DNA of 29,933 bases from a virus. Below, in pieces: positions 1-8,400 of the stretch. The notes under the pieces were generated by a model. The model had not been told where the DNA came from. It worked only from the letters and a program-made list of their open reading frames with translations, and did not search any database. The stretch lies in IMG/VR virus record IMGVR_UViG_3300035670_000967, positions 1 through 29,933 of that record; one strand, 5' to 3'. Made by a program: the position numbers and the translations under genes. Every line of letters starts with the position of its first letter. The first letter of the stretch is position 1.

Positions 1-1107
1 GTTTACCTAGAATTTGAATCCCCAAGAACAGATAATGGACCCACAAAAGTATATCGTCATCGGTTCAGAATTCATTCATATGAATCCCACCCTTTAAGCG
101 GTGGCACTGATGCTCGAATGGAGCATAAAATTCAATTGATCAGTCAAGAATTCTATAACGATAGACATAATACGGTAATTCGAGGATTCTCTAACTTGAC
201 TGGTACAGCAGCTGCTGTTCAGGTACATAATCAATTTGTACAATCACAAGACAGTGGACCAATCAATCCAATACATTCAACTGGATTGATTGGTAGTGCG
301 GAGGTACCTCATCAGGCGAGAAACGTTAAACCTGTTAAAGCAATCCATGATATCCTTGATAGATGTGTTTGGGCTCAATATCCATCATGTGCGCCTGTTT
401 ATTTTAAATCAGCAAACGGGTTCGTAATTGCGCCTCTTCAACAGATATTAGAACAAGGACCAATTGCTGGTAATTATTATTATCAGAAGCTTGGAGCTGG
501 GAATGATTTGAATGAGGTATTGGCTGGTTATGAAGGTGTTATTCATTTTAAGCCATTAACTCCTCCTGGTGAATCTAATGCTGATTCAACATCGATGATG
601 TCTTCGTTTGGTAAGGCAATACAATTCTTCGATCCAAAGACTGGTCAAACACAAAACATTCCTGGCAACATTCAAAAGATCTTGAATTTACCATGGATGA
701 ATAAAGTACCAAACGTCAAGGCTCGTGTTCAACAGATGTTAAGCGAAGCAAATAAGAGCAATTTTGGTGCTGAGAATATCACAAGAGTAATCAATGACTT
801 GATGCAATCCAGATCAACTGCAAAACATGGTCCGGGCGGATATAATCTTGCACAAGAAGCGTTTTTGACGTTGTTAGGGTACACACAAAAATATTGGGTT
901 TCTGTTCCAATGCAATCAGGATTGAATGTTACTTGTGGTTCAAGGATTAACATGTTACATCCAATCGTTGAAGATGGAAGACCTAAACAAGTAAGAAAGA
1001 CTTTATTTGTACCCAGATTAATTCATGAGATTAAGTTCACTGAAGGTGTAAAAAGAGAGCCTTTAGTTGTTAATGGTATAACTGATATGTATTGTGTTCA
1101 TTGGTAA
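1..1107 (+). CDS. Baseplate central hub protein, gp27-like (5' end cut off)
   Basis: The reading frame is open from base 1, so this is the C-terminal part (368 residues) of a longer protein; the ATG at 118 is internal. It probably forms the baseplate hub that joins the tail tube to the central spike. The support is mostly positional: it lies 9 bases before a gp5-type OB-fold gene, followed by the spike, PAAR tip and gp25. The last 80 residues look like a beta-rich hub domain (VPMQSGLNVTCGSRINM, then a conserved-looking PRLIHEIKFTEGV segment). An internal stretch at about residues 185-260 of the fragment is helical and polar. No catalytic motif or membrane segment is visible. T4 gp27 is about 390 residues, so little may be missing. 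Alternative: another tail-tube or hub-associated structural protein. Confidence 0.6.
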   Translation, partial: VYLEFESPRTDNGPTKVYRHRFRIHSYESHPLSGGTDARMEHKIQLISQEFYNDRHNTVIRGFSNLTGTAAAVQVHNQFVQSQDSGPINPIHSTGLIGSAEVPHQARNVKPVKAIHDILDRCVWAQYPSCAPVYFKSANGFVIAPLQQILEQGPIAGNYYYQKLGAGNDLNEVLAGYEGVIHFKPLTPPGESNADSTSMMSSFGKAIQFFDPKTGQTQNIPGNIQKILNLPWMNKVPNVKARVQQMLSEANKSNFGAENITRVINDLMQSRSTAKHGPGGYNLAQEAFLTLLGYTQKYWVSVPMQSGLNVTCGSRINMLHPIVEDGRPKQVRKTLFVPRLIHEIKFTEGVKREPLVVNGITDMYCVHW

Positions 1108-1116
1108 GGAGGGAAT

Positions 1117-1560
1117 ATGAGTTCAAGAAATTACTTCGAACATGGTGATGAGAGACGTACAGCACTACCGGACACTGCTGTTATTATTGATACAAGAGCC
1201 AAAGAGGGCACTAATAACAAGGCCCAACAATTGGCGTTGGTTTGTCCTCTTGGAGCTGAGGGTAAGTTAGATGAAACCCAGATGCAATGGATTCCTGTAT
1301 CGACTGTTGGTGGAGCTTCCCGTGGAATTGGTTTTTCTCCAGCAACGTATGGAATGACTCCAGGTATGATTGTTGATTTGAATTATGACAATCAACAAAA
1401 TCCAAGAATCGTTGGCGTTCGATCAAATTATGAAGTTAATGAACAAAAAGCTGATACAAACAAAGCTGGTTCTGACAAACAAAGAGTGTGGCATAACACC
1501 AGCGGTCGAACGCAAACAGCTTCTTCAAAAGAAGAGCATACTCCAACAAAAATAGGTTAA
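1117..1560 (+). CDS. gp5-type OB-fold spike-base protein
   Basis: A 147-residue protein matching the N-terminal OB-fold domain of T4 gp5, which sits under the hub at the base of the spike. Residues 15-105 are beta-rich with the expected pattern: ALPDTAVIIDTR, then LALVCPLG, then GMTPGMIVDLNYDNQQNPRI and a VGVRSNYEV strand. The last 40 residues are a polar, probably disordered tail. T4 gp5 continues into a lysozyme and a beta-helix; this protein stops after the OB fold and the beta-helix is a separate gene at 2235. A strong AAGGAGGG ribosome site at 1106-1113 overlaps the stop of the hub gene and fixes the start. It is co-transcribed with the hub and spike genes. The fold call is by pattern and position and is fairly confident. 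Confidence 0.65.
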   Translation: MSSRNYFEHGDERRTALPDTAVIIDTRAKEGTNNKAQQLALVCPLGAEGKLDETQMQWIPVSTVGGASRGIGFSPATYGMTPGMIVDLNYDNQQNPRIVGVRSNYEVNEQKADTNKAGSDKQRVWHNTSGRTQTASSKEEHTPTKIG

Positions 1561-1564
1561 CTCT

Positions 1565-2233
1565 ATGGCACTTCGACCTCCATCTGACGTAATAATAAAT
1601 CCGCCAGGTCTTAGCGAAATTAAAAAGATTTTAACAGCTGGACCATCAGTTCAACAACAAGAAGGCAATCCAAAGCAAGTAGCATCTCGTACCCAAAGAA
1701 GTTCTCAGTATCAATTGGCTCAAGCAATGAAAGCAATGAACCAATTAACAAGTATGGGAGGATTTCCTTTCATTGGTGATTTGAAAAACGCTGTTAAATT
1801 TGCTCAACAAGTAGGGGCTCCTGAGCAGTTTGCTAAATCGTTTGATATGGCAACTAACCTTTTAAAAACTGCAACGTCTGGTCAAAACATTCTTGCAAAC
1901 TTATCTGTTGGGGGACAACAAAACATTTCAGCTGCATTATCAGCAGCATCTGCATTCCAAGCAGCAACGAAGAAACAAAATGATGCTGATGCAAAAGACC
2001 CCTACGAAGAGTTTCTCAAAGCGTTGTATAGAGAGGTAACCAAATTAGAACCATTAGATTCTAATGAAAAGCCCACGCCCGAATATAAGCTGTGGAAAGC
2101 GTTATATCTATTGGCATTGGAATTAGCAGTATCAGAGCAGTTTTTGGATGCATGTAGAGCGATCGTTGCAATAAATAAGTTCAATCTTGCTTTTTTGCAA
2201 AACTTCAATGTCAATTCTTTAGTGGGAACATAA
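1565..2233 (+). CDS. Helical protein of unknown function in the spike operon
   Basis: A 222-residue protein that I do not recognise. Residues 1-60 are Pro- and Gln-rich and probably flexible. Residues 60-145 are Ala-, Gln- and Ser-rich amphipathic segments (FAKSFDMATNLLKTATSG, ISAALSAASAFQAATKKQ). Residues 155-215 are strongly helical (YKLWKALYLLALELAVSEQF). There is no signal peptide or clear membrane helix. It lies between the OB-fold gene and the beta-helix spike gene, the place where T4 gp5 encodes its lysozyme domain, but there is no Glu-Asp-Thr lysozyme triad context and no recognisable peptidoglycan hydrolase motif. The start 4 bases after the previous stop has a weak ribosome site, suggesting translational coupling. 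A hub or spike chaperone or a minor hub subunit are possibilities only by context. Confidence 0.75.
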   Translation: MALRPPSDVIINPPGLSEIKKILTAGPSVQQQEGNPKQVASRTQRSSQYQLAQAMKAMNQLTSMGGFPFIGDLKNAVKFAQQVGAPEQFAKSFDMATNLLKTATSGQNILANLSVGGQQNISAALSAASAFQAATKKQNDADAKDPYEEFLKALYREVTKLEPLDSNEKPTPEYKLWKALYLLALELAVSEQFLDACRAIVAINKFNLAFLQNFNVNSLVGT

Positions 2234-2234
2234 T

Positions 2235-2885
2235 ATGGCGATACCTCCAACCCCAATTAATACAAAGCGATATTCTGACAATGCAACTGAGGTATCAAAG
2301 TCACCATTGTCTGGAGTATTTGAAACGCCATCCGGTCATATTGTTTATATTGGAGATGAACGTGGCAAAGAAACGATAGTGATATCCCACAAAGGTGGAT
2401 CGCACGTTGAATTTACTCCAGACGGTTCAATGCGGATGATGGTTGCATCGTCTTTGAATCAGTACGTTAAAGGCAGCATATCAATGTCATCTGATCATAA
2501 CATTGATATTAAAATGGATGGACATGGTACTTTACAAGTTGGGGGCGGATTGAAGATTGAAGTTACCGGTGATGCTCAAATATCAGTTGCTGGAGGGGGT
2601 TCGATGAACTTTGCCGAAAGTCTTGGCATTCAGGCAAAGAACATTTATATTGGGGCAACTGGTAACATGAATGTTAATGTTGAAGGAAACCTTGCAATGG
2701 ACGTTAAAGGAACCTCTTCTCTAACGTCTGATGGTAATATGTTATTAGCGACTAACGGTTCGATGGAAAGAGCATCTGCTGGGGCAATGTCTGATAAAGG
2801 ATCAAAGATCGTCCATAACTCTGGTGGTTCCCGTACTGCAGGTCAAGCTATTGCTGGCGTAAGAGCCAATAACTTAGGAACATAA
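2235..2885 (+). CDS. Trimeric beta-helix tail spike (gp5 C-terminal type)
   Basis: A 216-residue protein resembling the triple-stranded beta-helix needle of T4 gp5 and of VgrG proteins, which punctures the outer membrane. After an approximately 30-residue leader, residues 30-80 hold beta segments (GHIVYIGDERGKETIVISHK, SHVEFTPDGSMRMMV). Residues 85-170 are short repeats alternating hydrophobic and polar or Gly residues (HNIDIKMDGHGTLQVGGG, GNMNVNVEGNLAMDVKG). The C-terminal 40 residues are Gly-, Ser- and Ala-rich. The PAAR gene starts one base after the stop, matching its role in capping the needle. The stop-to-start gap from the upstream gene is also one base, so these genes are tightly coupled. 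The unusual point is that the needle is not fused to the OB-fold or a lysozyme domain. Confidence 0.75.
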   Translation: MAIPPTPINTKRYSDNATEVSKSPLSGVFETPSGHIVYIGDERGKETIVISHKGGSHVEFTPDGSMRMMVASSLNQYVKGSISMSSDHNIDIKMDGHGTLQVGGGLKIEVTGDAQISVAGGGSMNFAESLGIQAKNIYIGATGNMNVNVEGNLAMDVKGTSSLTSDGNMLLATNGSMERASAGAMSDKGSKIVHNSGGSRTAGQAIAGVRANNLGT

Positions 2886-2886
2886 G

Positions 2887-3168
2887 ATGCCTGGAGCGCA
2901 TAGAGACGGAGATTCAAGGTTTTGTGGAGCAGTCACAGTTGTAACTAGACAATCAACAGTTTTCGTTGAAGATAAATTATGGGCAGTAGCCGGCGATAAG
3001 AATAGTCATGAAGCCGGCTTTCTAATTCCAGTTGTTGGCGATAGTGTATACGTTGAAGATAAGTTGGTGATTGTTGCAATTGGAGATACAGCAACAATTG
3101 ATGATTTGTTACATCCTCCAGCATTAACTGCTCCATTAGGATTCAGTTCAACAGTAAACGCATACTAA
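2887..3168 (+). CDS. PAAR-repeat spike tip protein (gp5.4-like)
   Basis: A 93-residue PAAR-type protein, the family that forms the sharp cone, usually metal-binding, at the end of the needle in T4-like phages (T4 gp5.4) and type VI secretion systems. The start MPGAHRDGDSRFCGA fits the PAAR opening. It is followed by repeats of strand-forming segments: QSTVFVEDKLWAVAGDKNSH and a second VYVEDKLVIVAIGDTATI. His5, Cys13 and His40 are candidate metal ligands, although I cannot fix the set. The length is close to T4 gp5.4 (97 residues). It starts directly after the spike gene and precedes gp25. An AGGA ribosome site lies 9 bases upstream in the end of the spike gene. Confidence 0.8.
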   Translation: MPGAHRDGDSRFCGAVTVVTRQSTVFVEDKLWAVAGDKNSHEAGFLIPVVGDSVYVEDKLVIVAIGDTATIDDLLHPPALTAPLGFSSTVNAY

Positions 3169-3177
3169 GGATTACAA

Positions 3178-3600
3178 ATGTCAAGAGCCGACAAATATTC
3201 ACTAGAACAAAAGAAAACTGAAATCTATTCAGACTTTTTAAATAGCTTTGACTTGAATCCAGTAACAGGATTCTTGGCTCGGTTGACTAACGAAGAAAGT
3301 GTTAAACAATCAGTGAAGAATCTAATGCTGACTTCAATTGGTGAGAGATTCTACAACACATCAAAAGGATCAAAGATTCGCAATTCGTTGTTCGACAACT
3401 TTGATCCTACAAACCTTGAACTAATCAAAATGCAAGCGTCAGAAGTGCTTCAAGCATATGAACCAAGAGCGAGAGTTCATGCAATCAGACTAAACGAAGA
3501 TTTAGATCGTAATGCATATAACATCACGTTTGTTTTTTCAATTATAAATATACCAGATCAAACGTTCGATTTAACAATTAATGTCAAGAGAGTCAGATAA
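3178..3600 (+). CDS. 25: Baseplate wedge protein gp25
   Basis: A 140-residue member of the GPW/gp25 family, the small conserved wedge subunit that binds gp6 and starts sheath assembly (T4 gp25 is 132 residues). The diagnostic segment MLTSIGERFYNTSKGSKIRN at about residues 50-70 corresponds to the family's ...GER...P..GS.I... motif. The conserved Glu-Pro-Arg is present as YEPRARVHAI at about residues 98-107. The C-terminal 30 residues form strands (NITFVFSIINIPDQTFDLTI), consistent with the short sheath-like handshake region. An AAGG ribosome site overlaps the stop of the PAAR gene. The order tip, gp25, gp6 is normal for marine T4-like phages. Confidence 0.9.
   Translation: MSRADKYSLEQKKTEIYSDFLNSFDLNPVTGFLARLTNEESVKQSVKNLMLTSIGERFYNTSKGSKIRNSLFDNFDPTNLELIKMQASEVLQAYEPRARVHAIRLNEDLDRNAYNITFVFSIINIPDQTFDLTINVKRVR
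3543..3550 (+). promoter_or_regulatory. Possible late promoter box inside gene 25, upstream of gene 6
   Basis: A perfect TATAAATA lies 53 bases before the gp6 start, inside the end of gene 25 (encoding part of SIINIPD). T4 late promoters consist of this box alone. The sequence is AT-rich and another exact match at 11970 encodes a similar Ile-Asn-Ile peptide, so chance is a serious alternative. Confidence 0.25.
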
Positions 3601-3603
3601 CCG

Positions 3604-5424
3604 ATGGCCAATACTTCCGTTTCATATGTCGATCTGGATTTCGATACTCTAAAAACAAACCTAAAAACATACCTAAAAGGCAATAAAGTCTTCAAGGATT
3701 ATGACTTTGAAGGGTCCAATCTCAACGTATTGCTAGACCTATTATCATATAATACGCATAAAAATGCATTCTATATTAATATGCTGATGTCGGAAGCATT
3801 TCTCGATTCTGCTCAATTGACAAGTTCTGTTGTTTCTCATGCGAAAGAATTAAATTACTTACCAGCTTCATACCGTTCAGCAAAAGCAAAAGTAACAGTG
3901 ACATTTGAGGCAACTGGAGATACTCAACCTTATGTGATCGAAAAAGGTTCTTTGTTATCAACTGTAGTTAAGTCCAATGCATATACGTTTACTATACCAG
4001 AAACGTTAACTGTATCTTCTTCAACGAGAAATGCTGCAAATACTGGTTATGTTTTCACGTTTACGTCTGACATCTACGAAGGGTATTACATCAAAGACAC
4101 TTATGTAATGATGGAATCTGATGATGTTCAGAGATTCAAAATTACTAATAAGAATGTTGATGTTGATAGTATTACTGTTGCTGTTTATCAAGATGGTAGT
4201 GTATTACCAGACATTTACAAACAAACGCAGACATTGCTTGGTTTGAAATCGACATCAAAAGTATATTTCATTCAATCCACTGGCAGTGGTTATTACGAAA
4301 TCTTATTTGGTGACGGAGTTCTTGGAACTCTTCCCAAGGTTGGTTCTCAAATTGTAATTGACTATCGTTTATCTTCTGGATCACCAGCAAATGGTGCGAA
4401 GACGTTTTCGATGGACTTTGATCCAACGGCAGCTGGTGAGATGTTAACTTATACTGTAGAAACAGTTGAAGCGTCTGGAGGGGGGGCTGAAAGTCAACAA
4501 ATTGACTTAGTCAGACAATATGCCCCAAGATACTTTGCAACTCAGCAACGAGCGGTTTCGACTGACGATTATGCTTCTTTAATTTTGTCGAAGTATAGCG
4601 GATCAGTCAATGACGTTACGATTTATGGAGGAGAAACGCTCGAACCTAAATTGTATGGACGCGTCGTTATTGCGTTGAAACCAGTAACCGGCGATGCTGT
4701 ACCAACTTACGTCAAAGATCAAATCAGCAATTACTTACTCGATTATGTATCCCTTCCAACAAGAGTTGTAATAGTCGATCCAAACACCTTCCATTGCGAG
4801 GTAGTGACGACAGTTCAATACGATCCAATTTTAACAACAAAGACGGCAACGCTAATAAAAGACATTGTGTTCAATCAGATTTTAGATTATAGTTCAACTA
4901 ATCTCGATCGTTTTGATAGAGATTTTAGATATTCGAAGTTCGTTAAAGACATCGATGATGCGGATGAAGCAATTGTTAGTAATGACACTGAAATTCGAAT
5001 GATAAAGAAACTTTATCCAACAGTCAATCGATATTACACAACAGAAATAAATTTTGGCAATCAACTGCATCCTCCTCGGGGAACTACTGCTCTAACTACA
5101 CCAGTCGTTATTTCTAGTTTGTTTACGTACATTGATGATCAAAATGTTTATTATCCTTACTCATTCTTACAAGACGATGGGTTCGGCACGATGATCGTTC
5201 GGACCACGATTAACAATCAAGTAGTGACAATCAATTCTTCAATTGGAACCGTTGACCATCAAACGGGCACGGTTAAGTTGTCAAAACTGTTAGTGTCTAC
5301 ATACGGAAATCACTTGTCATTATATGCTTCAACGAGAATAAAAGATATAGTAATTAACAAGTCTTCTATTATAAAAATAGATGCTGAGGATATTACCGTT
5401 AACGTAATAGGAATCTTGCAATAA
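3604..5424 (+). CDS. 6: Baseplate wedge protein gp6
   Basis: A 606-residue homologue of T4 gp6 (660 residues), the dimeric wedge component that makes the inner baseplate ring and relays the signal for sheath contraction; it contains a baseplate-J-like core. The N-terminal region is typical: LDFDTLKTNLKTYLKGNKVF, then EGSNLNVLLDLLSYNTHKNA, then the helix with MLMSEAFLDSAQLTSSVVSH and KELNYLPASYRSAKAKVTV. The middle has YYEILFGDGVLGTLPKVG (about residues 226-243), the J-family GDG loop, and RYFATQQRAVSTDDYASLI at about 305-323. The gene starts 3 bases after gene 25. Its stop overlaps the next start in TAATG, so the two are translationally coupled. No interruptions were seen. Confidence 0.9.
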   Translation: MANTSVSYVDLDFDTLKTNLKTYLKGNKVFKDYDFEGSNLNVLLDLLSYNTHKNAFYINMLMSEAFLDSAQLTSSVVSHAKELNYLPASYRSAKAKVTVTFEATGDTQPYVIEKGSLLSTVVKSNAYTFTIPETLTVSSSTRNAANTGYVFTFTSDIYEGYYIKDTYVMMESDDVQRFKITNKNVDVDSITVAVYQDGSVLPDIYKQTQTLLGLKSTSKVYFIQSTGSGYYEILFGDGVLGTLPKVGSQIVIDYRLSSGSPANGAKTFSMDFDPTAAGEMLTYTVETVEASGGGAESQQIDLVRQYAPRYFATQQRAVSTDDYASLILSKYSGSVNDVTIYGGETLEPKLYGRVVIALKPVTGDAVPTYVKDQISNYLLDYVSLPTRVVIVDPNTFHCEVVTTVQYDPILTTKTATLIKDIVFNQILDYSSTNLDRFDRDFRYSKFVKDIDDADEAIVSNDTEIRMIKKLYPTVNRYYTTEINFGNQLHPPRGTTALTTPVVISSLFTYIDDQNVYYPYSFLQDDGFGTMIVRTTINNQVVTINSSIGTVDHQTGTVKLSKLLVSTYGNHLSLYASTRIKDIVINKSSIIKIDAEDITVNVIGILQ

Positions 5425-8400
5425 TGGACGTTGGAATCGAAAAGAAGATATCACCGCTAATCGAGCATCAATTTCCAGCGTTCTATCGTGACGAAGGTCC
5501 TGTATTCATTCAGTTCGTTAAAGCGTATTATGAATGGTTGGAAGACACTGACAATCCTTTATATTTTGCTCGAAACTTCTTATCATTACGAGACATCGAT
5601 GACACTTTAGACTTGTTTCTTAGTCATTTCCAAAAGAAGTACTTGTATGGGATCCCTTTTGACGTAATTGCTAACAAACGTTTGTTGTTAAAGCATGTAT
5701 TAGATGTCTATCGATCAAAAGGCTCTATACAATGTTATAAACTATTGTTTCGTCTAATTTACAATGAAGACTGCGAAGTGTATTTGCCCGGCAGAGATAT
5801 CCTTCGGGCCTCTGACGGAAAGTGGAAAGAAATTCGTTATGTTGAAATAACAGAAACGGAAGCAGCAAAAAACTTTGTTGGCAAAACAATTATTGGTACG
5901 TCTTCAAAAGTATCAGCGGTCGTTGAAAATTATACCAGAGAACCATTAAATGGCAATCGAGTCAATACATTGTTCATTTCCAATATTGCTCCAATTGATG
6001 GCGATTTTGAAATAGGTGAAAAGCTTGTTTTGTACAATGATTTATTCTCATTAAATCTACCAACGATTTTGAACGGAGCCCCAAGTGTAATTGGCTCGTT
6101 AGATCGAATTGAAATTATTAATGGGGGTAGACAATTCAAGCCTGGCGATTTAATCAAGATTGCTCAAAAGAATTTATACACTGGTGACACAATATCTCAA
6201 GGCGTCGACGGTGTTGTTAAAGTAACAGAAACGTTTGGCGGTCGTGGCCGTATTTTATTTGAAATTCTGTCTGGAGGGTCTGGATACACTCTAGATTCAA
6301 AGAAGATTATTTACAATGGAGCAACAGACACGACAGGGTCTGGTGCAACGTTCAACCTCGGTTCATATTTCAATACAGAAATCGTAACATACAACACCGA
6401 CGTTATTACCAATTTATTGTTTAAGCCTATCGATTCTGCTCAATATGATTTGGAAAGAGAACCAACAGCAGATAGATTCTCAGTGATTGGAGACGTACTA
6501 ACCTATCAGACTAGACGTTTTGGTTCGATCTCCTCTCTTGCACAAATTCGAACAGGTAGCTTCTATACTGAACCTTTAAGTATTTTTGTTAGATCGTCAA
6601 TTACATCCGGTGCAATGCCTGGCAAAGTTCAATTCAATTCGGCGTGCACAGAAATAACTGCAACAGAATATTCATTTAATGCAAATACGGATGTAGATGG
6701 AACAACAGAAACCATTGCAATTGAAAATGCTAGCGATTTTGCCGTGAACGATTTCGTATACTACAACGTTGCTGCAGGCAACACTGCTTTAACAGGCTTG
6801 ACTGCAAATACAAAGTATTATATCAGTTTTGCAAACTCTACTCACATAGCGTTGAGTGAAACATATGGGGGTTCTAACGTAGACATCACTGCTAGTTCAA
6901 TAAGTGAAACTGGACATTACTTTACTGGAACAGAATTCAATTTGTATCTGGCAAATAATGATACTATTGCAATCCTATCAGATGCTGCAAATAACAGTAC
7001 AGAAGAATTTCATGTGATCGAAACGGTTGCCAACAACACCTTTATAACATTGTATGGCAAACCTTTATCCAATTCTACTTCAAATTCAGTTTACAAAGTA
7101 GCGCCAGAAATATATCCAGCGAATTTTGATTATAAAGATCCAAGGCTAGCAAGACCTGACGGGTCTGTTAGCGGTCGAAACGCAAGTATTATTGGTGCGC
7201 CTTCTTTTGGTAATAACGTTATTTCTAACACGGCAGCAATAAACTCCGGTCGTGGATATGTTGACGGTGAATTCGTATATCTTTATCTTTATGGGGGATT
7301 GACTACACCTGAAGTATTGAATGGAGGGGCTGGTTATGCAAATGGTGAGCAGCTAGTTTTCCGAGGAGGATTGCCCCAAAAAGAAGCAACCGCTACTGTT
7401 ATTACAGATGCGTTTGGAACAATCGAAGAAATATCAATGACGTATAATGGAGCTGGTTATACAGCAGCGCCAGAGATCTTTGTTCGAACCAAAAATGGTA
7501 CTGGGGCCAAGCTCCAAACTTCTGTGACAGAATATAATGATTTATATGAAATTACCGGACGGGTGGTTAAAAAAGGAATTGGGCGTAAGCCTGGCTACTG
7601 GGCAACCAATGATAGCTTCTTAAATTCTGACAAGTATATTCAAGACAGTTATTATTTCCAAGACTTCTCGTATCAAATTAACGCTGCCCTGTCATTAAAT
7701 AAGTATAAAGATATTCTTTATAACACGTTCCACACCGCTGGAGCTGAATTGTTTGGGCAATTCTTCTTGAAGTCTGAAATCACTTCTATTCATTATAATG
7801 ATGGTCCTTCAAATGCTGATTTGAATACTTATGTTCAATCGGCAGTTGATTTTGATACTGCAGATTCAGCAATTCTAACCGCGGACAACGACTTCTTTAC
7901 GATTGACATGGCTCAATCAGACATCAAACTCGAAGAAAATTTGTTTGCGCATTCAGAAGAAGTCGACAATGCATATTGGACTGCTATCAATTGTACCATT
8001 GAAGCGAACGTTGTAGAAGACAGAGACGGCGCTAATACGGTCGATCAAATAATTTCTGATAGTTCAAATGGCATTCACGGAGTATACGCAAACGTATCTC
8101 AGCTAAGTCGTTCAAGTGCATATCAATTTTCCGTTCATGCTTCTGCAAATACAGGCAATTGGTTGGCTCTTGTCTGGAACAATCCAAATACAGCAGTTGC
8201 TTATTTTGACTTGGCAAATGGCGTTGTTGGATCTTCATATGGAACAAGAGCACCAACCGACTTACAGATAACTGAAATCAATGGTGGGCTGTATAGGTGT
8301 TCGATGCAAGTAACTCCAGTAGTTTCTCCATCAAATTGGTATGTTTGCATTGCTCAAGACGATGGACAAGTAGAATTTGAGAGCAATGGTGTTGCCATTA

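Noticed and set aside
1565-2233. Lysozyme domain expected between OB fold and needle
   Set aside because: No muramidase, amidase or peptidase motif could be found; the protein is helical and Ala/Gln-rich.
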